Position numbers and translations under genes: made by a program
NCBI GenBank assembly: GCA_907165135.1
Contig: OU015566.1
Coordinates: 9,718,157 to 9,782,156, forward strand
DNA: 64,000 nucleotides
DNA from: Oikopleura dioica
Taxonomy: Eukaryota; Chordata; Appendicularia; Copelata; Oikopleuridae
Reading direction: 5' to 3'
The notes under the pieces: model-generated
What the model was told of the DNA's origin: nothing
The model's database searches: none
What the model saw: the letters and a program-made list of their open reading frames with translations, nothing else
Shown here: positions 1 to 13,203 of the stretch, one piece after another
How the letters are laid out: every line of letters begins with the position of its first letter
Position numbering within the stretch: position 1 is the first letter of the stretch

Positions 1-1234
1 TTATATAATTTTAAACAACTTCTAAATGTTCCGAAGTTGTATCCATCGTTTTTACGAAATATTCGCACGAAAATGGTGTCACCAATATTTATCCATAGAT
101 TGGTCAAATCCGAATCAAGGAGTGCAACATTTATTTTGGCGAAAATAGAATACGCATTTGGGAAAATCTTTCTTTCTAATTAGGTAAGCTTCCGGTTTAG
201 GCGCGCGAGGCTACCGGACTCCACGTTGATCACCCGGAAGTTTTTTAGATTTCCTTCTCACAAAGCCTTACTATTCTTGAGGCGTCGTGGAGAAAGTTCA
301 TTATTGAAGTTTTTTTCTCTTGATGTTCTTGAGACTTCGAAGGTTGAACTTTCAGAAAAATACTGTAAATACCGGAAGACGGGCGGCATTGCATGTTGAG
401 GGGAACGGGGAGCCCTGCCTGACTTACGAAATTACATAATGCTCCCGTCCCTTTTCCCAAATCCGAAAGAGTTTTGAGCGTTTCTTTTAGAAAAAAAAAC
501 CACCCGATAAACAGCCAGCTCACACCTTCTAATTCAATTGTCTCGTGTATGCTCCTTCTCAATGGGTAAAAACGTGGTGCAAAAATGTGTATACCCCGTG
601 ATTAATGATAAAACGATTCTGCTAAGCCGCGGCTTTGGGGTCAACACAGATGTCACCAAGAGCCGTGTGTTCCTTTTTTTTCCAAAAAGATTTTTCCACG
701 AGCATTTTCTTCATTTCCTGAAATCAAAGTCATTCGACCCAGCTTTGATTAGATTTCCGAAAAAGAGCAACAGATTGGAAGATCGCTGACGTGACTTTTT
801 TGTATTTTCAAGATTGCCGGACATAATAAACTATCAATAAGCTGCGTAAAAATCGTTGGAGGAAAATTTTGTTGATGTCAAAGTTTGGAACAACCATCTG
901 GATCGGACAATTCACTTGTTGATCCTTCCAAAGCTCGTTACTTGTAACCTGTTTCTATTGTGTTTTTTTTTCTTGGCCCGTATCTAGTATCAGCCTGCGG
1001 TTGGATTCGAGAAACGTCAAAATAACCAAACCGGTTGAAAACCCAGTGTTTATGATTCTGCTCGAATGAAATTAGAATGATGATATTTGTAGCTTGAGAA
1101 TTTCAAGGTTATATTTGCAGGTGTTAAAATACTACTGTACAGACTGACTGAGTTTTCTCGTGAGATGATTTTGAGAGAAGGTTTTGTAAATATAAAATAT
1201 AAAGAGTTTTGATTTCTGCTAGCAGATTGGGAGT
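1..1234. other. Left-edge region without a supported gene
   Basis: AT-rich sequence with homopolymer runs. Short open frames occur on both strands (for example around 245-562 and 538-789), but they show no family resemblance and no convincing splice sites. It holds the 3' flank of the GFYY-repeat gene that ends at 1235; no canonical AATAAA was found on the minus strand just after that stop. Confidence 0.5.
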
Positions 1235-1805
1235 TTAATAATAGAATCCCTGTCGTGGCTGCTGGTAGTAGAAACCTTGTCGAGGTTGCTGGTAATAGAA
1301 GCCTTGTCGGGGTTGCTGGTAGTAGAATCCCTGGTCATAGTAGAATCCTTGGCGGGGCTGTTGGTAATAGAAGCCCTGGTCATAGTAAAAGCCTTGGCGG
1401 GGCTGGTCGTAGTAGAAACCTAGAAAAGATCGCTTTAGCTCATATAAAGAACTTATAGTTTAGCTCTTCAGTCAAATTATATCGTTGACTTCGGCTGCAT
1501 ATCCCTCTCTCTTACCTTGTCGGGGCTGGTTGTAGTAGAAACCGTCGTAATAAAAGCCCTGTCGTGGTTCGTCATAGTAGAAACCTTGTCGAGGTTGTTG
1601 ATAATAGAAGCCCTGATCATAGTAGAATCCTTGCTTTGGCTGCTGGTAATAGAAGCCCTGGTCGTAATAGAAGCCCTGTCGGGGTTCGTTGTAGTAAAAT
1701 CCTAAAAAGAAGAAGCTGAAGGTTAAAAATATAAATTTCTCTCTAACCCTGGTTGGGCTGGTTGTAGTAGAATCCCTGTCGTGGCTGATTGTAGTAGAAA
1801 CCCAT
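1235..1805 (-). CDS. GFYY-repeat low-complexity protein, 142 aa, three exons
   Basis: I do not recognise the family. Minus-strand exons are 1748-1805, 1516-1701 and 1235-1419; both introns are GT-AG (46 and 96 nt) and both split a glycine codon after its first base. The product carries 18 copies of GFYY, mostly as GFYY-[N/D/Q]-[Q/E]-P-R-Q nonapeptides mixed with shorter GFYYDQ units, and ends in GFYY before TAA. The composition is almost confined to G, F, Y, Q, P, R, D, N and E, with one Lys, one Met and no Cys. There is no signal peptide or membrane segment, and an in-frame stop lies 15 nt before the ATG. An acceptor-like TTAATCAG about 35 nt upstream could take a spliced leader. A Tyr-rich, prion-like or self-associating structural protein is possible, but that is inference. 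Splicing keeps the repeat in frame across all three exons, which strongly supports a real gene. Confidence 0.85.
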
Positions 1806-3925
1806 CTTTATATCTTCAGTTTATCTTTGTTGAGAGTGAACTGATTAACGAAAAAATCGCGCATCGTTATATGCAATTATATTTCCGCTAGAGTCCTAAT
1901 GAGAAAACATCATTTGTTTTCAAAAATAATAACTCGCTAATGAAGCGCTCTAAATTTTAGACATCATAGAAATGAAAATCAGGTCATCAATGGACTATTT
2001 TTCTTCCTTTTAGAATTAACTCTTAAATTTAGTGTATTATTGTTGAAGTTCATCCTTTCCAATATGCTCTTGAACACCCTTAAGGGGCCCCTCAACATAT
2101 CCCCGTCAAATAACCCCTTGTATGATTCCCACGGACTTGAATCGTTGAATCTTTTTATTGAAAAAAATGGAGCTAGTTTCAAGTACGCCTTTCATGTTTT
2201 TCGGGATTTGTTCCTGGGAGGAATGAGGCTGCAATAGACCACAAGCTATTTGCTTCATAGATTAACTCAATCCATCTCTCTTCTGAAACAACATGTGTAT
2301 CGCGGTTTCCTACACACTTTTTCTTAGCCAACGAAGTTTTATCGCAAGTCCAAACATTGTGACACTGCTTGTACTTGCTAACTGGAAATTATCAAATTAA
2401 ATGAAACCACAACGACATATCTAATATTATTTTCAGCATTCGTTTATTTAGAGGTTCTGTCTGGAATCAGAGCGATCGTCTCATCGAATTTTGGTTGCAA
2501 AAGTTGAAGAATTTCTAAACTTGGGAAAGCCGCAAAGGTTCAATTTTGATCTAAGAGGACCACAATAATCAAAGATATCCAAAGAAAAATAGCGTCCCGC
2601 TTCTTCTTCTCTTGGGAATGGAAGTGAACCGCGGAAGTAAAGTTTTCCGAATTTCGCGGTCGCATCCCGAAATGGCACTCGCCTTTGCTAATTATGGGGT
2701 TCCAAGCTTATCCGGGGGTAAATATCGTGCTCACCGCCGCGCAACTACCAAAATATAATTTAATTCCGCCACTGCGCTTTTATTCAAAAGAAACAGTCAA
2801 AATATCAAGATTCGAGGGTTGAGTTTGAGGCTTTTCAAAAAGAAGCTCTAAAAGAAGATCCTTGTTGAATTTATCTTCTCTAATTGAAAATTGTTCGAGA
2901 TAACAAAAGTTAATGTGAACCCTTCTCTTACAAGTCGTTCTGATGAAGTCACTCGAACCGGAGCTTCCCGCGGATTTGTGACTTGTGAGATAACCAGAGT
3001 GTGTAATAGATCGCCAAAGATCGGATTTTCCAATTTTCGAGTTTTCAAATTTCCCCCTTTTTTTTGCTGATAAGCGCAAATTTCCGAAGCTGACAGTAGT
3101 TCATCGAAACCGGCGCGAAACCACACGGGTGTCACAAATTTAACCAAATTTGTAAAACTCTATTCTAGGGGCAATTTGTCGAAATGTTATCAAATTTCTG
3201 CGGTCACCGCAACAGGAAATTAACAAATGAGCCCCAAATGACCGGTTTCAACGAAATTTTTTTCTAAAATGTGAATTTTTTGAAATGTCTGAATTTCTCG
3301 GAAATTAGGTTCGACTTATTTCTACCCTAAATATTTGCTTCATATTTGATCCATGCTTCCGCCCAGGCGGCTCAAAAAAATAGACAGTAGGTAAACTCAA
3401 CCTAATTGTGGAAAATTCAAGGTTCGAACATATTTTTCCTCTTTGTGGTTAGGGTTTGAGCATTTTCTGATTCTAGTTAAGACAGTATCTGATCTTGAAA
3501 TCAGACTACTGCTGATTTCTATGTTGTTTATATGTAGTGTTCAATGACCAGAAAGGCAGGCGCGTGCTTGGCCAGGCGAATGACCGTAACGGAAAAAAAG
3601 AAGATGGAAGATTTGATTTCTCGATAGTAATTCGAATGGAAGGCGGATTTATTTTGCGATAAATAGGAATGTACAGGAGCAGCAAGTGTGCTCGTGTGTA
3701 TATTCAACGCGGCCTACATTTTTCTGCAACGAGCAGGTGCTGTTTTCAAGGCTTCAATGCACAAGGGTTGTCGCAACATAAACATAAGACGTTTTGGAAA
3801 TACATAATTCTTTCTTACAGAGCTGCTACAGACCCTTACTTATGGTTTGGGTTAAAATTTCAAGTAATAAAAATATTCATATTTGAATGTCCTGTCCGTT
3901 CCGAACAGTGGTTGGCCAAGTTGAG

Positions 3926-4172
3926 GAGCCTTAGCTCGGCAACCTGAGTAGAAAACCTGACTCAGGATTCTAAAAGAGTAAAATGAAAAGCCGCGTAGCG
4001 GCTTTTTAAAAATTGAAGCCGCAAAGCGGCTTCGCTAGTTAAAATAATTCATTGAGTTGGTAACTTTGGCGAACCCGCTTTGCGGCTTCGTTTTTTAAAA
4101 AAGCCGCTACGCGGCTTTTTATTTACTTTTTAAGAACCCTGACTCAGGTCGCCGAGCCCAGTTAGGAGCTAC
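3926..4172. repeat. Fold-back (MITE-like) inverted repeat
   Basis: The left arm begins near AGCTCGGCAACCTGAG (3933) and the right arm ends with CTCAGGTCGCCGAGCC (about 4143-4158), so the outer parts are imperfect reverse complements. Inside, each arm carries the same two small palindromes in mirrored order: GCCGCGTAGCGGC (about 3990 and 4113) and GCCGCAAAGCGGC (about 4018 and 4073). A spacer of about 35 bp separates the arms. No coding capacity. A clear target duplication was not identified. Confidence 0.75.
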
Positions 4173-7100
4173 CAAATGTATTCTTGGCAAATTGTGGATG
4201 AAATTCTGCGGAATGCGAATAAATGCAAACGGCCCTTGAAAAATATCTAGGCCACTCTTAACGAAAAGCATTCTAAAAGCTGTGTTCCAGTGGAACCCAA
4301 CTAATTGCCATTCAAAATTCATCAGTCCCCAGCAGGTGCGAACAGAAAAATTGTTTGCTTTCTGAAGTGAGCTGCTTGTATAATTCGTTGTGCGACTTGC
4401 GTTACTGTGTTTTCTCTTCTTCCGGATCATCCTGAGGATTTGTCTAACTCGCACAGATCACGTTATGGTGCCTCGCGCCGCTAGTTATTATATCCGCCCG
4501 TTGGATTGAGCAAATCTGAGTTTGGTGAGAAAACGAAAAGAAAGCGAAATTCAGCTCTTTGACCAACCGGGCATCGGCGCCTTTTACAGATAAAAAAAAT
4601 GCGATAAGATCAGCTTCACCCTTATAAAATAAAAGGGTAAGAAGACCAATAAAATTCTAGGTCGCTTTTTGACCTGTATTGCTGTCAAAACAGAAGAAAA
4701 TAAGATCCCAAAACAGCAAAAGTTTTCCTTGTTTCAAGAGGTGAAACCGGAAACAGACGGGGAGGTTGGTTCCTTGTTCTACATGAGTCGATCTTGTAAG
4801 TTCATCAAAAGATGCGGCCTATTTCGAGCACAAACAGAGAGAAAGAGAGAAGAGTACAAGTTTTTCAAAAGGGTCGAGCTTTTCTTGGAAGATACTGGCC
4901 AAAATGAGAAGCTTTATCCCATTTTCGTTTTACTAAAAATAATTGAACATATTTACATGCTCCTCAAAACAGACTAACTCAATCATCGTCACCATGTCAA
5001 TATGGAAAACATGATCAGATCAAAACTCAAATCAGCCAAATCCAAGTGACTTGTCAAAATTATCCAAAACTTTGATACTTTCAAGCGACATCGAAAAATT
5101 ACTTGATGAGAGCAGCGAAAAAGGGCTGAGTCGCTAAAGTTCGCAAAGCACTTTGCTCAAGAAAAGCGAACATTTCACAAGGATTCGCGATCTCGATTTA
5201 GAGCGAATTCAACACCAAATTCGTGAACGAGCGCATTTCTTTACTGGAGAACCGCGAATTCTTTGGGAATTGCCCTAGAAAGCAGTGATTTCGAACGAAT
5301 CATTTTGAAAGTAAAAGCATCCGGAATGAGGCTTAGAAATGTCTGGACACCGAAAAAAACTGTCCGGCAATTAGGCGGCCTTTCTTTTGAAGGCGAAAAT
5401 TTATGTCACGTGGCAGATAGCCATTTTATTTTTACGACTGAGCCTTTCTAATCTTAAACATGCTAATTATCCATTTTTGAAGAATTTTTTTTTCACCTCG
5501 CGTTAAAAATTTCAATGCCTGATTTCAAAATAGGATTAGTGATAACAACTCTACTGTTAGAAGAAAACGGTTTATTTTGTGATTTTGAGGGAATTTTCGC
5601 GAGAAAATCACTTGTCTAAAATATGATGATAATCAAATCAAATCTAAAGAATCAGGTCTTTGTAACAAACAACGGTAAGCCGAAGTTTTGCATAATTACG
5701 GTGATGATTTGATAAAGGATAAATATGTTTGAACCATCAACATTAACGGTACACACTTCCATATAGAGAAAGAGGGATACTTATTTGTGTCAATCATAGC
5801 CGAAAAACACGGAAGAAAGCAAATCTATTTAGGTTACTTTCTGGCAGTCTCCTTTCTTTCTGGAGTTCTGGTGCAAAAACTCTGGGTCAAAAAATAATGG
5901 CGTAATACCTACATGATGGCAGCTGTGTTTTTGGACATTGTAAGACGGCGTTTAGATGCCCCTTAACCCAAAGCCGCTACGTAAGCTGGTATATTAAATC
6001 ATGGGTGTGCGCCGATAAGGCCTTTTCTGCAGAATTGATCCAATAAAAGACCTGACGTGGCTTTATTTCAACCCTTCAATTAAAAAGAAAGAAGCGATTC
6101 TACGTGAGGATTTAAAAATACAGGTGTCTCCTATACTCCTGTACATTCGGTATTATCTCCGTTTCATTATCACTGGCCCGGATTTACTGTCAGCTTCAAT
6201 GAGCGTTTACGGCTGTCAGAGACAGCGTACGTCAGCCACACGCCGCCAAAGCGCACAAGACGACATCGCTATTAAAATTTACGAGATAAATTTAACTGCA
6301 CGGAGGTACAGTCTTATCAATACTGTATAAACGCTTGTAAATCGGGATCGGATTCTTCTTGAATTGGAATTTTTCCACGTAAAATTATAAAGCGGCCTTC
6401 GTCTTTTTAGAAAATTTCTGCAACTCAGCTTGCCTGCCTGGGTGGAGACCCTGAGTCAGGATTTTTAAAGAACTTTCAAAAAAACGTTGCAGAAAAAAAG
6501 TACTTAGAGCGAGGCGCTTCCTTTGCGTCATGAATTATTCCGGATATTTGAATTTCGGAAATTCCAAACTTTGGAAGAAAATTCTCAAATCAATCGAATT
6601 TTAATGGGCGGCGAATTCGGGGTACTCGTGCCTTTGTTGCTCAGTCGGCGGGGCGGAAGTCGGGCGAGTCCTCGAGCACTTCCCTGAGGGTCGTTTATCG
6701 CCCTAAGCGGATGTCCATCGACCCGGGACAAACACACAAATCACCGTTCTTATCGTAAGACTTTCCGGGAACTCCCTTGCCAGAGAAAATTTTCGAAGGC
6801 GAATTTTCTAGAGTTATAATTTTAAAAAGATATAGCAAGCCATAATGCTCGCAACATCAGAATAAAACTGAGTTTTTATTTCTTCTATCATTTGAATTTA
6901 ATCGCTAATCTGTAACTCCTTCCAGAATACACCATTTCTTCTACGTACTTAACCATAACTAGAATTTCAAGAAAAACAAATCTGTAACTTCCGAAAAACA
7001 AGCGCAGCTGCTGAAGCAATCCAATTTGGCGCCGATAGTAAGTTCGTTTCAGGCACTAATTGCCCTCCGAAACACTTGAAATGCTCAAAAATTGAAGACT

Positions 7101-10100
7101 TTCTCCTTCTTTTCTTGCGTAAAAGATTAACGGCTGCTGCCAACTTCTGCATTATTCGCAACAAAAGACGCTGTTTGTGCTCGAGCGTTTCCTTACTGTT
7201 TTGGCTTTTGGATCGATGTCTGAAATTTTCTTTCTAAAAAAAGAGTGGATCAAAATAAATAGCTGTAAATTTTTCATCCCTCTACACGTCCAGTCCGTGT
7301 CAAAACGCCTGTTCTGATGAATAAATATCAATCTCCTGGACTCGACCCAAAATTGTTCTCAACTAAGCACGTGAACTTTGTTATCGGCAAAATATTATTA
7401 TTTTAATAAATTATTGGAAGAAGCGATGAATTTGATCTTTTTCTGCCAATTTTGATTGTTATCGATAACAAGAATATGAATTTGATATGAAAAGTATGAG
7501 ACTCGAAACTGGTCTTTGGCTAAATTATACATTCATCCAGGAACAGATGGCGAACCCCATTAATTAGCCTGTAATCAGGGTCGGCCGGGGGAATTATAAA
7601 TCAGCGCCACTGCACAAAGCATGAATTAAAATAAAAATTAAAAACAACAATCCTTGCGCTCAACAAAAATGGGTTTTGGAAAGACTCCAAATCTATTTAA
7701 AAATATTAAGCGTTTTTATGTGTAACTTCTAAAATGGTCGATTAACTTTGAATGGTCGATCTTAGAAACCACAATAAGTGATAGCAGGCTTTAATGAAGA
7801 CTGAGACTTTTTGCATGGGCAAAATTTTGGAGCAAAGTTCTAAGCGGACGATAAAAACGTGGTTACTCGTCTGATAATTGAATTGTGAGTAAGCGTTGTC
7901 TAAAGTAGTGATAAGCACCTGGCAACTGAGCTTCCACCGCCACAGCCAAGCACCACCAACGCCGCAACACCAAGTCAGTCGGCGTTCGATAGTGGAAGTC
8001 AGCTGGGAGCAGTGGTTGGATAGGCGGAGCTGGTGAATAATTTCCATTATAGAAATTTTATAATCTCGTGTTTTGAGACATCGGTTTTCATAGAAATCGA
8101 CTGGTATAGCCAGCTAGCATAGCAGATTACAAAGATGAAAAGCGTTTATTATAATCTCCACTGTAATGGGTTTTTTTAAAAAAACAAATTCATTCAGAAA
8201 ATGTTCGTATTACAGTTTTTAGTATTAGATTTTCCTTCGAATAGTAATCAAGTTTTACAAAAGAAAAATGCGATGATAATAACCCTTGATTATTTTGGTC
8301 AATCTTTTTACTTTATTTTGAGGAAGCGAAAAAAGTAATTTCGCGAAAAGACACTTCTTGAAGTAGATCCTTGTTATTAGCAATAATTCGAAATTGACCA
8401 AAGTGATGTTCATCCCTTGACAAGGCAAAATGAGTTCAAAAATGCGAAAAGATATTCGACGTAATAATCTCTTCGCCAGTCCAGGGAGTCGATCTTCGCG
8501 GCGTGAGGTCTCCTTATAATCACCAGATTTGGTATGCTAAACCCGACGATAATCCGAGACTTTGCAATTCTCAGCTGTAGACATCAATTTTCATTTTAGG
8601 TGTGTGAATTTTGGGTACTTTTGGTGGTGAATCAAGCCGGTATTTTTGGAATTTTAAATGCGAATCGACTTCTTTTTTTTAAGGCGGCTTTTTCGACAGG
8701 TCTTATAAAAGAAAACAGGTCGTAGTTGAGAGATTCCTGGCTTGAGAAAAGCTGAGATCTGCGATTTTGATTAGATTAAGGGCCCCATTGTCTTTATTCA
8801 TAAAAAAATTGCGTGAAGTGTGAAAAGAAGGGGCTGACAGGTTTCAGAGGGTCCCCCGCAGAGGAATATAAGCTCGATGGAGTGCTGTCACCTTATCGCG
8901 CAGCGGGAGGGATCGTGTCCCCTATGGATATCCAGAACAGCTCCATTAGGCCGGAGATGATGCCCCGCCGGACGGAGCAAATTTGGAATCCTCTCAGCAA
9001 CAGATCGTTATCCAATTGCGAACGCAAACTTTTCTGGTAATTGATTCTCCTGATATTCTTATTTTTGCCAGCACGAAACCTGCAAAAAATGAAAATTTTA
9101 ATGATTTTCGGGGTTTTTCACTAACTATAGTGACTATAGTCACTAAGTCTATAGATTGTTTAATTTCGAAGGAGTAAAAGATGTTAAGCCGTTGTTAACG
9201 ACTTTAGAAAAGTAGTATTCCGGAACCCTAAAAGCCCCATTCCGTGAAAATCCGGCGCGCGGCTCATTATCCTGGAAGTCGGCGTTGGCTTTATTACAGC
9301 TAGTATCCGAAATTCATTTACTCTTCGAAAAATTTCCAAATTTTTAACGGCCCAAAACAATCCAGCGCTCTCCTTATTACGTATTACAGGGAAAATGAGA
9401 AGAAGAAAAATTCATCGGCTTTTCTCTTAGTTTATTATGGAACGATAAAAATACGCCCCAGGTTTGATTGTATTGATTTGATCTGTGGCCGAGGTCACTC
9501 AGGCCTTAAAATATTTAACGCTCAGATACAATAAAAACACGATTACACGAGGATCATCCGAACGAGTGGTATAAAGCTCTTCTTCCGGAAAATTCAACCC
9601 TTTCGAGAGTCGTGGGAAGCGGATTCTTTTTTCAACAAGTTGGATCCTATTTGATTCCTATATTTATTTCCTGGAGGGGGATTTGAACATTGGGAAGTCG
9701 TAAAAACCGCGCTGGAAGTTTCAATCAGTTTATGATGACAGATTGTGGCTTGGAGATTCTCAAGTCTGACTCGACTTTAATGAAAACTTGAACCTAGTAG
9801 CCTGAGTAGCAGCTCCTCGTAAAACTCAGAATTTCTGGGTGGCCCTAAGTCAGGTCAACTTAAATTTTCCCAAATAGTTGGTTCAACTCTTCTTCTACCT
9901 GAAAATCAGCGTCGCAAATGGCAAGGCTGCCACGTGATCCATCAACGCTTGAAGTGGAATATGCAAACTGGCGACAGGGTCCAACTGGAGCGTTTCAATT
10001 TGGCTAGCGTCGCCGTAAAAAACTAAGAGGCTTGATCTTGCCCAATGGGCTCGGAAGTCACACTTCTTTCATCCCCTCCTTCCGGCCGCCCCTAATTCCA

Positions 10101-12789
10101 TAACGGTACTCAGATTGAAGTCCAATCCCCGCCCGTAATTGATCCTCGACCGTGACAATTTTTATCCAAATACAAAAAAGGGAAAAGAGATCTCTGATTA
10201 TGAAAAGAAGCCCTTTATTGGAAAAGAAATCCATCAATTTGAAAGTGGATTTCAAGTTGACATTTTGAAATGCTCGGTGACGCAATTTGAACTTCACTGA
10301 CATATTTTGAATAACCCTTGAAATATGGCCATATGGTGGGGGCAGAAGGAGCACGAATAATACTGCAAGATTCTTACTGTTGCTGTCGTACAGATGGGTA
10401 TCAAAAAAGAGCCCTTTGATAATGGATACACATAAGAAAATGAAGCACAAAAACAAGTTTTATGCGGAAAAATACAAGTACTATGAGCCGAAATTTAATT
10501 CATGCGTTCACGTCGACCATTTTCTTGGTAAAAAGAATAGAATCAATATTGAAAAAGAGGACCTGATTTTTAACCCTTCGATTTCCACGAAAATTTCCCG
10601 TCTTCGACGCTCCGATGACCCAAATCTCGGGCCCTCGAGGAGGACGAGCGGCGACGTAAACAGTTTGTTTAAAACAAAGTTGTAAACAAAATCAGCCTTC
10701 GTGCAAGTGCCAGAAAAGCATGGGAAAATCGAATAAATCCGACGGTTGGATAAGTTGGCGGCGCTTTTTATAACACTGAGAAACAGACGGATATATCGAG
10801 CACAAAAGGGGGCGACTTGCCACTTTCTCATCCACTTACTGCCAATAGCTAGAATTGCTTATCAAAGTCGAAATCTCAATCGACTCTAACACCAAAGCCA
10901 CGAAAGCTAACTTTCCAAGAAAATCAAAAGAGCGCCCGTTTCCGCCTTGGAAAAAGCTGAATGGAAGGGGGACAATGATCTCGTGGTAGTAACGGATTTC
11001 GAGGAGTTTATTGTACTCTCTGTTGGATTTTCGGCTTTCCTGAATGACACTTGACGATTATGAGTACAATTGCGTTTAATTGGATTAGTTGGCTGATTTG
11101 GACTGATAAAGAAACCTCCATCAAGCCTGTCTTTTTTGAAAGAGAAGCACTAAATAAGCTTTTTTGGCAGGAATCGGCTTTGAAGTCTATTTTCTGCAGC
11201 AGATGAGCTCCTTTGTTGCAAGCAATAAGTCTTTGACGTTTTGAAAGGCTCATCCCGTGTGTATCTAACTAAGTATTCAAACTCCGCATATGCCGAGTGA
11301 CCGTATTTCAGCATAAATTTGAATACAATGCCGGTATTAGTCTTGAAAACAGCTGCTTTTTAGATGAGGCGGGTCTTATTTTGTGAATAATTTAGCAAGT
11401 TTAATGATACTTTTTCGTCATTATAAAAAGGAAAAGCTGAATATTAAGGCCTTTTCAAGCTTGCTCTTGATTATATTTTGTGAGAATAAATTTATGAAAA
11501 AAAATGCTTCAAATTTGATTCCGAGTTTTTGTGTCCTTCTGAGGTCATGTGCAGCGTGATGGAATCGCGTGCCACGAATGGCTGACGGTTCAAGTGCTGC
11601 CAAAAATGTCCGGCTCCAAGGGACAGGAATGTCCGCCGAAGCCTAAACCCTAAATAAACCTGAGCAAGTGCTCTGCGCAAAAAATGTAAACACACATAGC
11701 GCAATATTTACGGGAGACTATTACGCTTCTCTGGCCCTTTTCTGTAATAACCAAAGCACTACACTTCAGACTCGGGTCGTAAGACCGGCCTCTAAAAAGA
11801 AGTGAAAAACCGTCTTTGAAATTTTTTTATGTAAACAAGATTTTTTAGATCACAGAAATTCCTTCACTTTTGAGTTGGCCATGAGAAATTTTTCTCAAAA
11901 TATCTCCTCCCCCTCAATTTACAATTTTCGCAAACTTTCGTACTTTGAAATTTCCATCGGTTGTTGTTTTATCATCTCAGGTGATTCTGTTTTGTTTGTT
12001 GAAATTTTCGATAATCAAAAAGTTTTCGCCGTTTTCATTTTTTTTTTCATCTTTTCTCACCTACTAAAATTTTGGCCGATAAGGCACTCGTTTGAAGAGA
12101 GCGGCTCGAGTTTTTATCGATCCCCTATAATTGACATTTCAAGGGGCCCTTGAAAAAAATATTTCTAAAAGCTTTTTGATTTTGTCCGTTATGTGTATTC
12201 AAAGAATTCAATACAGCAGCTCGTGTATCTATCCAGTAGGTGCGAAGTTGAAGCTGGAGTGGTATTAACCCACTTGCGCGTCGGGGGCTTATTTGGCCTT
12301 CTGCTTATTCGATGTTTACCTTTCCCAGTGATTTGAGTCTTTTACAGTCATTCTTGCAATTTGCAAATTTGCGGGGGAATCACCCTTTTGAGTCCGCTGA
12401 ATAAAAAGGAGAAAATTAAAATTGCAGAAAAGGGAATTTTAAATGACCCAATCTTTTCCCTTGCCAAGTTCAAAATGACGAAATTATCCTCTTTGGATTG
12501 CTTAACCTGTCAAATGACGTACTTTGTTAACGAAAAAACGTGTGCCAGCGACAGCTCTCGTAACCGCCACAACAGGTCGTTTGCGGGTTAACCCGCAATC
12601 GGTACCTGATCAGAACAAAAAAAAGTGCCGCTCTCTTCTGATAGAGCGAAATTTTTTGCGGATTGAATTTCGCGCGGAATTTCGCGAGAATCTATGTTTT
12701 ACATGGGAAGTTTTCTCTGATTCTAGGGTAGAGAATTCTTTAAACTCAAAGTCAAGCCACGTGAGATCAGATGTCCTCGATAAAATATA

Positions 12790-13060
12790 AATAACGGCTG
12801 AAATCGAGGAGCCGCTTGCGGCTTCGAGTCAAAGAAAACTTAAGCCGCGAAAGGCGCGGCTTTTCTGTCCTCCCAGCTCAAAGCCGCAAGCGGCTTTTTG
12901 ATTTCAGCCGCTATTTTTGAGCTTTTCGACCTTGGCTCGGCAACCTATGTAAAAAACCTGAGTCAGTGTCTGAAAGATTTTCAATAAAAAGTCATTTACT
13001 ACTGATTTTTCTTCACAGGTAGCTAAGCCCAGCTCTCGACTACCTTAGGAATTCTCTTTT
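12790..13060. repeat. Second fold-back element related to the 3.93-kb repeat
   Basis: The arm at 12793-12824 (ACGGCTGAAATC followed by GCCGCTTGCGGC) is mirrored at 12880-12915. Beyond it come GGCTCGGCAACCT and CCTGAGTCAG (about 12934-12966), the same end motif as the copy near 3.93 kb, and then AGCCCAG...CTACC (about 13027-13049), which matches the outer right end of that copy. The element is more diverged and appears composite. Confidence 0.6.
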
Positions 13061-13203
13061 CTATTGAAAAAGGACACGGTGTTTTCCTTTTGAAAAAATA
13101 ACTCAGCGGAAGTCCTCCAAATCCCGTCTCAAATTAGCCGATTTCAATCAAAGCCGGTTTACTTTTTTTGAACGAGAAAAATGCAAATGCTCGTGGCTAG
13201 GCT

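Larger units (their letters stand above)
1806..13190. other. Long region without a supported gene
   Basis: About 11 kb of AT-rich DNA. Scattered open frames of 60-130 codons (for example 4669-4977, 8813-9040, 10058-10456, 10380-10685, 10508-10831) show no domain, no repeated codon signature and no coherent exon chains. The stretch contains the fold-back repeats annotated separately, repeat fragments carrying a CTGAGTCAGG motif near 6445-6475 and a related sequence near 9800-9860, and many GATA/TTATC words. It may be regulatory DNA for the Eph gene downstream, but nothing in the sequence proves that. Confidence 0.45.

Noticed and set aside
1255-1705. Plus-strand open frames over the GFYY gene
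   Set aside because: They are antisense images of the repeat; only the minus strand gives a spliced, start-to-stop repeat protein.
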